From the NCBI RefSeq assembly GCF_914768045.1, contig NZ_CAJZCD010000001.1, forward strand, positions 186,001-250,000: 64,000 nucleotides of DNA, read 5' to 3'. Source of the DNA: Snodgrassella communis (lineage in GTDB: Bacteria; Pseudomonadota; Gammaproteobacteria; Burkholderiales; Neisseriaceae). This document shows, one piece after another, positions 17,156-25,855 of the stretch (its first letter is position 1; every line of letters starts with the position of its first letter). Position numbers and translations under genes: made by a program. The notes below the pieces were generated by a model. It was not told the origin of the DNA and did no database searches. It saw only the letters and a list, made by a program, of their open reading frames with translations.

Positions 17156-17967
17156 TTTACCCCCTTGTTACCGCTTTATTTTTCATTAATCTGGCTAATT
17201 CAGGCTGGTAGTCAATGCATTATAGACGGACAGCATATTTTCCAAAGTATTATTGTCTGTTAACAAAACTTGCCAGAACGATTAACCAAAAAGTTATAAT
17301 ACAGCAATGATATGTACCATATCATAGCAGAATTAAGTTCTATTATAGCTATCGCTCGGATTGAATAGCTTGCCTGTTGGACAGATGACCTTAAAACCCA
17401 CAGGCAGACACACTAAAATTCTCAATCTTTCGATTTTTTAACTCCGCGATAATCATTCGATTGTTCTATCAAATGTATTTCCTAAAACCTCATCAGCTGC
17501 TTTATTATAGCTTAAAGCTTTATTTAAAATTTGTCTTGGCCTCCTTAGAGAAATCTAATCTTAATTAATAAGCCCCTCTCACATACCATAGCCCTTACCA
17601 ATATAACAATGTAATTATCATTTTCAATGGGCAAATAATTTCTTCAAATTTCTCTACTTCTATCTAATTTTCCATAATCTAACAGTAAAAATTGACTTTT
17701 GAGATTCAAGATCAGAATCCAATCATCCTACTTAATAATTTTGTTAGAAAAATTTCCTGATGATTTTAGTATTTTATACTGATTCAGCATATTACTATCT
17801 ATTTCGTATATTACATTAACTAAAAATACAATTTTTTCTTAAACCAGTTTTGCCATAGTTCACTTCACACAGCTTTATAAATCACAGCATACTAAGCGTG
17901 AGAACTGAGCAGAATTTAGCAACAAAGATAATCCTTAGCTTTACCCGATAAAACCAGCATAACAGCT
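17156..17967. other. Long spacer between rtcB and recN with gene debris and a palindrome
   Basis: More than 800 bases without an intact gene. Near rtcB lies the perfect palindrome ATGATATG-TAC-CATATCAT at 17307-17325, with a TATAAT at 17295-17300. From about 17720 down to 17375 the minus strand has several short frames of protein-like composition that break one after another (for example D-Y-G-K-L-D-R-S-R-E-I, then N-K-A-L-S-Y-N-K-A-A-D-E-V-L-G-N-T-F-D, then M-I-I-A-E-L-K-N-R-K-I-E-N-F). This looks like a frameshifted, decayed gene. The recN-proximal 250 bases show nothing. Confidence 0.4.
17307..17325. repeat. Perfect 8-bp palindrome upstream of rtcB
   Basis: ATGATATG and CATATCAT are separated by TAC. 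The symmetry and the closeness of a TATAAT (17295-17300) fit an operator, possibly for rtcB about 150 bases downstream, but no cognate regulator is in the window. Confidence 0.4.
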
Positions 17968-19629
17968 TCAATCTTGCGCCAGCTCCAGCATCTCCTTGGC
18001 ATGATTACGCGTAGTATCGGTAATAGTTTCACCACCAAGCATACGCGCAATCTCATCAACACGTTCAGCAGATGTTAAAACCTTTATTTCGCTGAATGTC
18101 TGCCCTTTACTGCTGTGTTTGCGTACCTGCCAATGCTGCTGTCCACAGGCAGCCACTTGTGGTAAATGGGTGACAGCCAGTATCTGACGGTTTTGTCCCA
18201 GACTGCGCAAAGCATGGCCAACAACATCGGCCACAGCCCCCCCAATACCGGTATCTACTTCATCAAAAATCAGCGTAGGTACAGCATTGTATTGACTTGT
18301 CACCATCTGCAACGCCAAACTGATACGTGCCAGTTCACCGCCGGAAGCCACTTTACTCATGGCACGTAAAGGTGTGCCCTGATTGGCCGCTACCTGATAC
18401 TGTACCTGCTCCAGACCATGCAAAGAAGGTGAGGCACTTAGAAGTTCAATGTTAAAGCGTGCGCCCTGCATCGCCAGATTCTGCATGTGGGCAGTGGTTT
18501 GCTTCGCCAGCTTTTTGGCTGCCTGATGACGCTTTGCCGATAACTGCTGAGCTGCCTGCATATATTCATTTTTGCGCTCAGCTACCCGTGCATGTAATGC
18601 TTCAATATCTGCGGATGCTTCCAACTCGTTCAAGGCAGCTGCAACCTTAGCCAGTTCTTCAGGCAGCTGCGGTGGCTCCAACCGGTATTTACGCGCCACA
18701 CTCATTAATTCCTGCATTCGCTGTCCCTGCTGTGCAAGCAGATTTTCATCTGTTTCAACACTGGCACTGGCTTCGCGCAGATAAGCACTGACTTCTCCCA
18801 ATTCTGCTTCTACCGACTCCAATAATGTCACACTATCGGCAAAAGCAGGCGCAGCATTGGCCAGTACAGCCAGTTGCTGTCGGCAGTGATATAAACGGCT
18901 TTGCAAGCCATCATCACCATTAATTATTTCCTCCACGCTGGCTGCTGTATGCAGGATATCAGCTGCATGCACCAGTGCATCATGGCTCTGGCTAAGAGCA
19001 TCCCATTCATTTTCTTGCAGATTTAATGCATTGAGTTCATCAAAGCGCCATTGCAAACGCTCACGTTCAATATTCAGGCTGTCCGCCTGAGTTTGTGCTT
19101 TTTCCAGCTCACGTTCTGCATCATGCCAGCGCTGATAAGCTTCGCGTACCTGCGCAACTTCCTTATCTGCACCTGCAAAAGCATCCAATAATACACGTTG
19201 TGCGGCTTCACTATTTAAAGAGTGATGGGCATTCTGACCATGAATATCAATCAGCAATTCGCCAATCTGGCGTAACTGACCAAGCGTTACTGCCTGATTA
19301 TTGATAAAGCTGCGGCTTTTTCCTTTCACGTCAATTATGCGACGGATACTCAACTGCGTTTCGTGTTCAGCCAGCAATCCTTGTTCCTGTAATAGCACAC
19401 ACGCCTGCGGTACATCACCAACATCAAATAGCGCAGATAACTGTGCCTCTTTAGCGCCATGGCGAATCTGTCCGTAATCAGCCTTATCACCCAGCAACAG
19501 ACCTAAAGCATCCAGTGTAATCGATTTGCCCGCACCGGTTTCCCCTGTCAGAACAGTAAACCCGCCTTGAAAACTCAGATTCAGCTCATCAACAATCACA
19601 AAGTCCCGCAAAGATAACGCCAAAAGCAT
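17968..19629 (-). CDS. recN: DNA repair protein RecN
   Basis: SMC-like ATPase of 553 residues used in double-strand-break repair. The N-terminal head has Walker A in L-T-G-E-T-G-A-G-K-S near residue 30. A long central coiled coil with the RecN hinge region follows (about 160-380). The C-terminal head has the signature V-A-S-G-G-E-L-A-R-I-S-L-A and Walker B T-L-I-F-D-E-V-D-T-G-I-G-G, then A-V-T-H-L-P-Q-V-A. The length agrees with the family. It is transcribed alone, with 250 bases to nadK upstream. No LexA-type operator was found in front of it. Confidence 0.95.
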   Translation of the reverse strand: MLLALSLRDFVIVDELNLSFQGGFTVLTGETGAGKSITLDALGLLLGDKADYGQIRHGAKEAQLSALFDVGDVPQACVLLQEQGLLAEHETQLSIRRIIDVKGKSRSFINNQAVTLGQLRQIGELLIDIHGQNAHHSLNSEAAQRVLLDAFAGADKEVAQVREAYQRWHDAERELEKAQTQADSLNIERERLQWRFDELNALNLQENEWDALSQSHDALVHAADILHTAASVEEIINGDDGLQSRLYHCRQQLAVLANAAPAFADSVTLLESVEAELGEVSAYLREASASVETDENLLAQQGQRMQELMSVARKYRLEPPQLPEELAKVAAALNELEASADIEALHARVAERKNEYMQAAQQLSAKRHQAAKKLAKQTTAHMQNLAMQGARFNIELLSASPSLHGLEQVQYQVAANQGTPLRAMSKVASGGELARISLALQMVTSQYNAVPTLIFDEVDTGIGGAVADVVGHALRSLGQNRQILAVTHLPQVAACGQQHWQVRKHSSKGQTFSEIKVLTSAERVDEIARMLGGETITDTTRNHAKEMLELAQD

Positions 19630-19882
19630 AAACAGCCTTTCTGAAAGAAAGCATTAATAATTTAGACCTGATTTTAGTATTTTTTAGAAGAACAGGAAAC
19701 ACTTTTTTAGAAAAAACTAAAATTACCTGTAATAAATTTCGATTTTATTAATTATTACCACATTTTTCTGATTATCGTCGAGATGATACTTTTGCCTTAC
19801 AACTAGAGCTGGCCTCAAAAATTCATCAAAGCAGGATTAATTTCTGATTGAGTAAATATGATTTATATCCATTACTTCCTCC

Positions 19883-20779
19883 TTATACCAATTGATCACC
19901 CCAATGCAGTTTCTGGCGCAAAGTTTTGTAATACTGGTAATTAATCGGATGCAGAATTCTGAGAGAATTGCGATAACGATTGATACATACCTTATCCATA
20001 CTCTTCAAATCAAAAAATACCTGACCATCGAAATGAGCACGTGCGTCACTGCCTTTAGTAACCAGCACTTCAATTTCACTGGTATCATTAACAGCAATTG
20101 GTCGGTTTGACATTGATTGCGGGCAAATAGGTACCAGACTAAAAGCACGCAAAGTCGGTTGCAGAATCGGGCCACCTGCAGCCAGTGCATATGCTGTTGA
20201 GCCTGTCGGCGTAGACACAATTAAACCATCCGAACGCTGAGTGTAGACAAATTCTTTATTAATAAAAACCTCAAATTCAATCATCTGCCCCAGCGCACCA
20301 CGGCTAAGCACCACATCGTTCAACGCCAGCGAATGATAAACGTCCTCACCGGCGCGTACTACCGTGGCTTCCAGCAAAATACGTTCTTCAGGCAAATATT
20401 TTCCAGTAAGCATACCGGACAGCTCAGTTATCATTTGTGCTCGAGGCACTTGTGTCAAAAAGCCCAGATGTCCCTGATGTATACCAATCAACGGTACTCG
20501 GTATGGCGCCAATTTACGAGCAACAGACAGCAATGTACCATCACCACCCAATACAATAACCAGATCACAACGCCGCCCCATATCAGATTTCCTGATGACA
20601 TGACAATATTGAAGCTGCTGCGGATTAATCTGGTTATCTGCTTGCGCCTCACTATCCAGATATACCGAAAGACCTTCATTGCATAAAAAAGCAATAAGTT
20701 CATTCAATACTGCACTCATCATCGGCGTTTGTGGCCGCGTCACTATACCGATATGATTAAACTGGCTATTCCTATTCAT
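19883..20779 (-). CDS. nadK: NAD kinase
   Basis: A 298-residue enzyme that phosphorylates NAD to NADP. The catalytic G-G-D-G-T motif is at about residues 78-82 (V-I-V-L-G-G-D-G-T-L-L). The NAD-binding segments L-N-D-V-V-L-S-R-G and S-T-P-T-G-S-T-A-Y-A-L-A-A-G-G-P are intact, and P-I-A-V-N-D-T-S-E-I-E-V and H-F-D-G-Q follow. The start M-N-R-N-S-Q-F-N-H-I-G-I-V-T-R matches the family N-terminus. It is oriented with recN but separated from it by 250 bases. Confidence 0.95.
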   Translation of the reverse strand: MNRNSQFNHIGIVTRPQTPMMSAVLNELIAFLCNEGLSVYLDSEAQADNQINPQQLQYCHVIRKSDMGRRCDLVIVLGGDGTLLSVARKLAPYRVPLIGIHQGHLGFLTQVPRAQMITELSGMLTGKYLPEERILLEATVVRAGEDVYHSLALNDVVLSRGALGQMIEFEVFINKEFVYTQRSDGLIVSTPTGSTAYALAAGGPILQPTLRAFSLVPICPQSMSNRPIAVNDTSEIEVLVTKGSDARAHFDGQVFFDLKSMDKVCINRYRNSLRILHPINYQYYKTLRQKLHWGDQLV

Positions 20780-21481
20780 GAAGATATTTATTCCTGACTA
20801 AGTAGCTCACTTTACTAAAGCTACAATAATTTTTGTCCTGTTATTATAAATGTTAATGCATCAACATACTTGTATTATGTAATCTTTCGCCGAAAATACA
20901 AAAATCATTTATACGAGACAAGTTAAACATTAGCCTGAAACAACAAAACAGAACAATGATTCTTTATACATTGTCCCAAACTTCTGTATAGAAAAAAGCG
21001 CATAAATAATATCCCTGAGCACAACCAGAAGTATATGCTAAAAAATATGATATCCTGCGCCACAATACCGCTACATACACGCTAATATATTGATCTTAAA
21101 TAGCTTCAAGCAAAATTTAAATGCTCAAATCCAAATAAGCAACCCAGCAAATGCCATCAACCTGAAATCAATTCACCAATTAAGCGACATATTATCAAAG
21201 ATTGATATATCAAATAGAAATCCCAAACAACGAATCAGTTATGCCTGATCAGCATACTTCTGCCAACCAATTCACGCCCATCATCACAACCTACCCCATA
21301 AACACGATATATGAGCTCAGATTCAATTATCCTGCGAAATACCTAATATTACGCATATTGAATAAAATAAGATTGATATTAACTATAAAAATTTATATGT
21401 CTCATTTAAAATAGCCCAATTTCAATCTAACCAGCGTATCTGCTAACCAGATAAGCAGGTTTTAACCATACGGAAACTAAA
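20780..21481. other. Spacer between nadK and yhbY, nothing recognised
   Basis: About 700 AT-rich bases between divergent genes. A 57-codon plus-strand frame (from 21241) has no ribosome site and atypical composition. No tRNA, hairpin terminator or repeat family was recognised. It should contain the promoters of both flanking genes. Confidence 0.5.
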
Positions 21482-21772
21482 ATGGCAACTGATAAACTAA
21501 ACAGTAAAAATAAAATGGCATTAAAAGCACGTGCACATCAACTTCATGCCGTTGTACTAATTGGGCAACACGGACTAACTACCGAAGTAATCGCCGAAAC
21601 TAACCGCAATCTTGATGCACACGAGCTGATAAAAGTACAGGTAGCTGGCGACGACCGTGCACAGCGTATTGCCATTGCTGAAGCACTGTGCACAGCAACT
21701 GGCGCAGAACTGATACAGCATATCGGCAAACAACTGGTGTTATACCGCCAGAAATCCGAAACAACTGAATAA
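21482..21772 (+). CDS. yhbY: CRS1/YhbY-family ribosome-associated RNA-binding protein
   Basis: A 96-residue protein with the CRM (CRS1-YhbY) RNA-binding fold. The start K-M-A-L-K-A-R-A-H-Q-L-H-A-V-V-L-I-G-Q-H-G-L-T contains the G-x-x-G loop (G-Q-H-G) that contacts RNA, followed by I-A-E-T-N-R-N-L-D-A-H-E-L-I-K-V-Q-V and G-K-Q-L-V-L-Y-R. YhbY associates with pre-50S ribosomal particles. It converges with greA, with a shared terminator hairpin between them. In many bacteria yhbY lies beside greA or rlmE/ftsH, which supports the call. Confidence 0.92.
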   Translation: MATDKLNSKNKMALKARAHQLHAVVLIGQHGLTTEVIAETNRNLDAHELIKVQVAGDDRAQRIAIAEALCTATGAELIQHIGKQLVLYRQKSETTE

Positions 21773-21776
21773 ACAA

Positions 21777-21801
21777 AAGCGATTCATTCCATGAATCGCT
21801 T
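21777..21801. terminator. Bidirectional terminator between yhbY and greA
   Basis: Perfect 11-bp stem AAGCGATTCAT / ATGAATCGCTT with a 3-base loop, a few bases past the yhbY stop and 60 bases past the greA stop. On the minus strand it is followed by TTTTGTTTATT, so it should end greA well; the plus-strand T tract is weaker. Confidence 0.85.
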
Positions 21802-21860
21802 AGTTATTTACCCCTAGTGGTTTAACCCAAGACAACAGGCAACTGATTAAAACCACCTGC

Positions 21861-22337
21861 CTAAATATAAAAAACCTCAAGAATTTCATATTCACGCACA
21901 CCACTGGGTGCCTGAACCTCAGCCACATCGCCTTCTTCCTTGCCTATCAGCGCGCGCGCTATCGGTGAGCCAACAAAAATCTTTGCCTGTTTAATATCGG
22001 CCTCATCTTCACCAACGATCTGATAACTAACCACTTCTTCAGTTTCCAGATCCTGCATTTTCACTGTTGCCCCAAATACCACTTTACCATCAGCATTGGT
22101 TTCTTTCGGGTCAATAATGTGTGCCAGAGAAAGTTTATGCTCAATTTCAGCAATCCGGCCTTCAATAAAGCCCTGTTTTTCCTTAGCAGCTTCGTATTCT
22201 GCATTTTCCGACAAATCGCCATGTGAACGTGCCTCAGCAATAGCCTCAATCACAGCCGGACGAGCCACACTCTTGAGTTCTTGCAGTTCCTGCTTCAGCA
22301 AATCGGCACCATTTACGGTCAATGGAATTTTTTGCAT
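21861..22337 (-). CDS. greA: Transcription elongation factor GreA
   Basis: A 158-residue GreA, the same length as in E. coli, which rescues backtracked RNA polymerase by promoting transcript cleavage. The N-terminal coiled coil reads [24 protein letters not shown]. Its tip has [10 protein letters not shown], with the catalytic acidic pair. The C-terminal FKBP-like domain has V-V-F-G-A-T-V and G-E-D-E-A-D, ending [14 protein letters not shown]. The ATG at 22337 is chosen because GGAG lies seven bases upstream and E. coli starts M-Q-A-I-P; an adjacent ATG at 22340 is possible. The 5' leader contains its own promoter and an intrinsic terminator. Confidence 0.96.
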   Translation of the reverse strand: MQKIPLTVNGADLLKQELQELKSVARPAVIEAIAEARSHGDLSENAEYEAAKEKQGFIEGRIAEIEHKLSLAHIIDPKETNADGKVVFGATVKMQDLETEEVVSYQIVGEDEADIKQAKIFVGSPIARALIGKEEGDVAEVQAPSGVREYEILEVFYI

Positions 22338-22393
22338 CATATTTCTCCAAGATACCGAAGTCGAATGCTCCAACGGTATTTCGCATTAATAAC

Positions 22394-22425
22394 AAAAAGC
22401 AAGCCGCCCGATTCTGGCGGCTTGC
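22394..22425 (-). terminator. Intrinsic terminator in the greA leader (GraL-like attenuator)
   Basis: A 10-bp GC-rich stem GCAAGCCGCC / GGCGGCTTGC (22399-22425) with a 7-base loop is followed on the minus strand by TTTTT (22394-22398). No minus-strand gene lies upstream, so it can only act on transcripts heading into greA, whose start is about 60 bases further on. Confidence 0.8.
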
Positions 22426-22436
22426 GCTGTTCCATA
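22394..22436 (-). ncRNA. Predicted short RNA from the greA leader (GraL-like)
   Basis: Transcription from the predicted greA promoter would start near 22436 and end at the leader terminator near 22394, giving an RNA of about 43 bases. E. coli makes GraL RNAs of similar size from the greA leader. Whether this RNA acts in trans here is unknown. Confidence 0.5.
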
Positions 22437-22873
22437 GATGCTATTTTAGCAGACCAGTATAAAATAGCAAAGCTTATTTCGCAGGTGTAGAAATAAGTTC
22501 TTAGCTCCTGCTTTAAGATTGGCTGATGATTTTTGCCATCATTCGATACATTTGCAGATTCCAGCACAACATCGGCTCATTGTTTGGTCTATGATTACAT
22601 TATGCCAATAATATATCTAGTTCTCCTGTAATGTATGCATAAGCTATACCTAAAACCATAAATAGCTGCATCATCCACTATTATTGCGCATAATATTAAA
22701 AAATAGACAAACTGATACAGTAACATAAACATTATTCATATGATAATAAAATTATACCGATTATTTATTATATGTTTACATATTAATTATTTTGTTTACT
22801 CACATACCGAAACAGCATAGCATCAAAAAACGCATACAATTTCGTATGATATTTAAAAGAAAGCAAGACAAAA
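22426..22873. other. Spacer between greA and the MFS gene
   Basis: About 450 bases, increasingly AT-rich toward the transporter. The greA promoter is at its left end. The right part must hold the MFS promoter, but no single candidate stands out. Confidence 0.5.
22443..22470 (-). promoter_or_regulatory. Predicted greA promoter
   Basis: On the minus strand, TTGCTA (22465-22470), a 16-base spacer, and TAAAAT (22443-22448). The predicted start is about 10 bases before the leader hairpin. Confidence 0.6.
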
Positions 22874-24079
22874 ATGGATAAAAAAAATAATTATCGTTGG
22901 TTTGTACTTGCAATTGGTGTTCTGGCACAAGCAACATTTGCAATGGGTTTTGCTGGTATTCCCATCACTGGAATTTTAATGCGAGATGCTTACCATTTTT
23001 CATTATACGAGCTTAGTTTTGTTTTAGGTTCAATGGGATTAGGAGTTGCAGCTTCCGAAATAATTTGGGGGATTCTGACAGACAAATTAGGTGATAAAAA
23101 AGTTCTGATTCTCGGCTTATGGTCATCAGCCATAGTATATGCCTTAATCGCCATATCACTTACGCCAGAGGCTTCACTTGGCGGCGTTAAGTATTTACAC
23201 TTGGGAGCGGCACTAGCAGTCACAGGAGCGCTCAGTGGCAGTATTAACTCATCATCTGGCAGAACAGTGATGTCATGGTTTGATGATAATGAGCGTGGAT
23301 TTGCCATGAGTGTTCGCCAGACTGCAATTCCGGTTGGCGGGGCAATTGGTACAGGGCTACTGCCTTGGCTGGCCTATTCATATGGTTTTGAACTAATGTT
23401 TATTGTGCTAGCCATCGCAGGTTTCAGCGTGGGGCTAGTAGTTGTATTGTTCATTAATACCAAACACGCCGAATCAGAATATACATCTAAATCAATGCTC
23501 ACTATTCCTTCACCACTGAAAAGTGTTGAAGTATGGAAGATTGTTATAGCGGCTGGTTTTCTAACAGTACCTCAAATGGCCATACTTACATTTGGCAGCA
23601 TTTACATGCGCGACATCCTACATATAGGTTTGGCATCAATCTCCATTATTCTTATTGGTGTGCAGATTGGCGGCGGAATGCTCAGGATTTGGTCCGGTTA
23701 CTATACTGACAAAAAAAAGAATCGCATTTCCTTACTAAAATATTACGCCATACTTGGTGGAATTGCCTCTTTGCTGCTCTGTGTAATGGTGAATAATACA
23801 TATATGGGTGTTGTATTTGTTGTACTAACTGGTTTATTTGGTCATGCGTGGCATGGTATCGCTTATACCGAGGTGGCGGTGAAAGCTGGCATTGAACGGG
23901 CAGGAACAGCCCTAGGTATGGTTGGTACTACTGTATTTATCACTTCGTTTCTAACACCTATTATCATTGCCCGTATTGCCGATGGCTACGGATGGAGTGC
24001 TGTATGGGGCGCGGTAGCTATGCTGACATTTGCCACATTATTGTGTTTTATTCCATTCTCAAACAGAAGTAAATTTTAG
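22874..24079 (+). CDS. Major facilitator superfamily transporter
   Basis: A 401-residue inner-membrane transporter with about 12 hydrophobic segments. The loop between helices 2 and 3 has the MFS motif A form, I-L-T-D-K-L-G-D-K-K (residues 65-74), and a degenerate copy, G-Y-Y-T-D-K-K-K-N-R, lies in the second half. R-Q-T-A-I-P-V-G-G-A-I-G-T-G near residue 150 resembles the motif C region of carboxylate/sugar-acid and nitrate-like MFS families. The substrate is not identifiable from sequence. It stands alone, in AT-rich surroundings, with a weak ribosome site; flanking debris to its right suggests a variable spot. Confidence 0.88.
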   Translation: MDKKNNYRWFVLAIGVLAQATFAMGFAGIPITGILMRDAYHFSLYELSFVLGSMGLGVAASEIIWGILTDKLGDKKVLILGLWSSAIVYALIAISLTPEASLGGVKYLHLGAALAVTGALSGSINSSSGRTVMSWFDDNERGFAMSVRQTAIPVGGAIGTGLLPWLAYSYGFELMFIVLAIAGFSVGLVVVLFINTKHAESEYTSKSMLTIPSPLKSVEVWKIVIAAGFLTVPQMAILTFGSIYMRDILHIGLASISIILIGVQIGGGMLRIWSGYYTDKKKNRISLLKYYAILGGIASLLLCVMVNNTYMGVVFVVLTGLFGHAWHGIAYTEVAVKAGIERAGTALGMVGTTVFITSFLTPIIIARIADGYGWSAVWGAVAMLTFATLLCFIPFSNRSKF

Positions 24080-24481
24080 TTTCTATCGCCCAAATCGATA
24101 AACCATTAAGCACGATGTAATGCAATAACCTTTTAATTTAATCCTTTTGTATACAAACTGAATTGCCTTATCAAATATGATTAAATAATACAGTTTAATT
24201 GTTCTTATCACGTAAGCAATATTAACCCTACTTATTGTTAAATATCCATTCAGTAAAGCGCACTTTGTTCAGGCGATTCTATAAAGCTGATTGTTGAATC
24301 TTTTTCAAAAAGTTCCAGCATACAACGATCGTGCGCTTTTATTTGCGTTAATATTGGCGACAAGCGATTCAAATCAGCGTAATGAATATAGGAAATGAAT
24401 TACATAAGCGTCATTTAGATGATATTCTAAATCAGCTAAATACCATGCTCCTTAATACAACTTTTTATCTAATATAAAGTT
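24080..24481. other. Spacer with minus-strand coding remnant
   Basis: About 400 bases. The right two thirds contain a decayed minus-strand reading frame, listed separately as a pseudogene. The rest is AT-rich without recognisable signals. Confidence 0.5.
24252..24460 (-). pseudogene. Decayed coding fragment of unknown family
   Basis: Two overlapping minus-strand frames read like protein. The upstream one (about 24385-24460) contains W-Y-L-A-D-L-E-Y-H-L-N-D-A-Y-V-I-H-F and ends in a stop. The next one contains Y-A-D-L-N-R-L-S-P-I-L-T-Q-I-K-A-H-D-R, then C-M-L-E-L-F-E-K-D-S-T-I, and ends at a TGA near 24252. A frameshift would join them, and no proper start exists. The identity is unknown. The neighbouring orphan lipoprotein suggests a small variable islet. 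Confidence 0.4.
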
Positions 24482-24910
24482 ATGAATAAAAACGTATTTA
24501 TCATATTATTTATTCTGCTTCTAGCCTCGTGCAATAAAATTGAAGTAATAGAAGAGAATAATCAGGATAATCACATAATAGAGTTAAATAGATCTGATAG
24601 AGATACTATGAAAAAATTTATGAACTTTAATCAGATAGAACAAACACCTGTAGATAGTCTGATAAAAAAATACCCGCCCTTGTGGGATAAAACTTTTATT
24701 CTGGGTAAAAAAGACGGTTTTATTACCGAATTTAGAGTAGGACTATTCAAACAATTTACACAAAAGGAAATAAGGAGCAGAGATATAAAAATTAGGGAAG
24801 TAACTTGGGCTAGCAGTGATGAAGAAAACCTCACTGTTTGGTTTGAAGAAAAAGACCACAAATGGATTCCTGTTGAACATTTAATCTGGGATAAAAATGC
24901 TGAGTTTTAA
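24482..24910 (+). CDS. Orphan predicted lipoprotein, 142 residues
   Basis: The N-terminus is a short lipoprotein signal, F-I-L-L-L-A-S-C-like (lipobox L-L-A-S-C at about residue 17), so the mature protein is probably lipid-anchored in the envelope. The rest is charged and soluble: N-R-S-D-R-D-T-M-K-K-F-M, a central W-D-K-T-F-I-L-G-K-K-D-G-F-I, and W-F-E-E-K-D-H-K-W-I-P near the end. I do not recognise the family. The gene is rich in AGA and ATA codons, unlike most genes here, and lies next to gene debris, so recent acquisition is likely. No clear ribosome site is seen. Confidence 0.6.
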   Translation: MNKNVFIILFILLLASCNKIEVIEENNQDNHIIELNRSDRDTMKKFMNFNQIEQTPVDSLIKKYPPLWDKTFILGKKDGFITEFRVGLFKQFTQKEIRSRDIKIREVTWASSDEENLTVWFEEKDHKWIPVEHLIWDKNAEF

Positions 24911-25243
24911 TGTTTACTTTAGCAATCAAATATTTCTCCTATAGGTGGCTGTACTATTTTAGAAAGTAGTTACATATTAGACACAATTAGCCTAATCAAG
25001 ATGCAGGTTTTAACGTATAAAAATATGGCATAGTTACCAGTAAATGAGATTAAAACCAACTATTATGCTGATTAATCACAATTCGGTTTACTCAATCTGC
25101 ACTAAATAGGTTGTTTGAGTATTAGTGTCTTCCCTCATTAAATAAAACGCCCTTCAAATATACATCTGAAAGGCGAAAATTACCAAAAATCAATTTATCC
25201 AGCTAATTCAGTCATGAATTGGTTTTTAATCAATTTTGGATGA
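24911..25243. other. Spacer between the orphan lipoprotein and ssb
   Basis: About 330 AT-rich bases. The ssb-proximal end has the ssb terminator. Nothing else was recognised. Confidence 0.5.
25144..25175 (-). terminator. Intrinsic terminator after ssb
   Basis: On the minus strand CGCCTTTCA, a 10-base loop and TGAAGGGCG (one G-U pair) are followed by TTTTATTT, about 70 bases past the ssb stop. Confidence 0.8.
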
Positions 25244-25777
25244 TTAAAAAGGAATATCGTCATCAATATCATCCACCGGCGCCGGAGTTGGTGCTGGTCG
25301 TGGTGCCTGCCGACGTGGTGCTGCCGGTGGTGGACTGGAAGCAGCAGGCGCAGCATCATAACCGCCCTGGCTATAGTTATTGCCGCCCTGAGCATAATCA
25401 GCACCGCCACCGGCCTGATCATAGCCACCACCAGCGCTGGCGCCATCATTACGGCTGCCCAGCATTTTCATTTCATTGCCGATGATGTCGTAAGCTGTTC
25501 GTTCAATACCATCTTTGCCACTGTATTTACGGCTTTGAATACGGCCTTCAATATACACCTGACTACCTTTACGCAGATACTGGCTGGCTATTTCACCCAG
25601 CTTGCCAAACAGTGTAATGTTGTGCCATTCAGTACGGGTCTGGCGTTCGCCATTGCGGTCACGCCATTGTTCATCAGTAGCGATAGAAAAATTGGTTACT
25701 GCATCGCCGCTAGGCATATATCGCGTTTCCGGATCTCGCCCCAAACGCCCAACCAGGATGACTTTATTAACAGACAT
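25244..25777 (-). CDS. ssb: Single-stranded DNA-binding protein
   Basis: A 177-residue SSB that coats single-stranded DNA in replication, repair and recombination. The OB fold spans residues 1-110 ([17 protein letters not shown], then [14 protein letters not shown], then [15 protein letters not shown]). A Gly/Ala/Gln/Tyr-rich linker follows. The end is the acidic tail D-D-I-D-D-D-I-P-F that recruits partner proteins. AGGA lies seven bases before the ATG. In many Neisseriaceae ssb stands beside a transporter or uvrA; here its neighbours are a transglycosylase and an accessory islet. Confidence 0.97.
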   Translation of the reverse strand: MSVNKVILVGRLGRDPETRYMPSGDAVTNFSIATDEQWRDRNGERQTRTEWHNITLFGKLGEIASQYLRKGSQVYIEGRIQSRKYSGKDGIERTAYDIIGNEMKMLGSRNDGASAGGGYDQAGGGADYAQGGNNYSQGGYDAAPAASSPPPAAPRRQAPRPAPTPAPVDDIDDDIPF

Positions 25778-25855
25778 GGTGGTTTCCTAATAATGAATAC
25801 AGGTAATCTTCGCAGACAACCCATGTTGATAAGATTTTTTGTTACAGAATGCTTG

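Noticed and set aside
21202-21414. A small plus-strand frame in the nadK-yhbY spacer
   Set aside because: No ribosome site, AT-driven composition, and no resemblance to known small proteins.
24256-24340. Inverted repeat AAAGCGCAC ... GTGCGCTTT 66 bases apart, considered as ends of a small mobile element
   Set aside because: The interval is only 85 bases, has no target duplication that I can see, and falls inside the minus-strand coding remnant, so chance is likelier.
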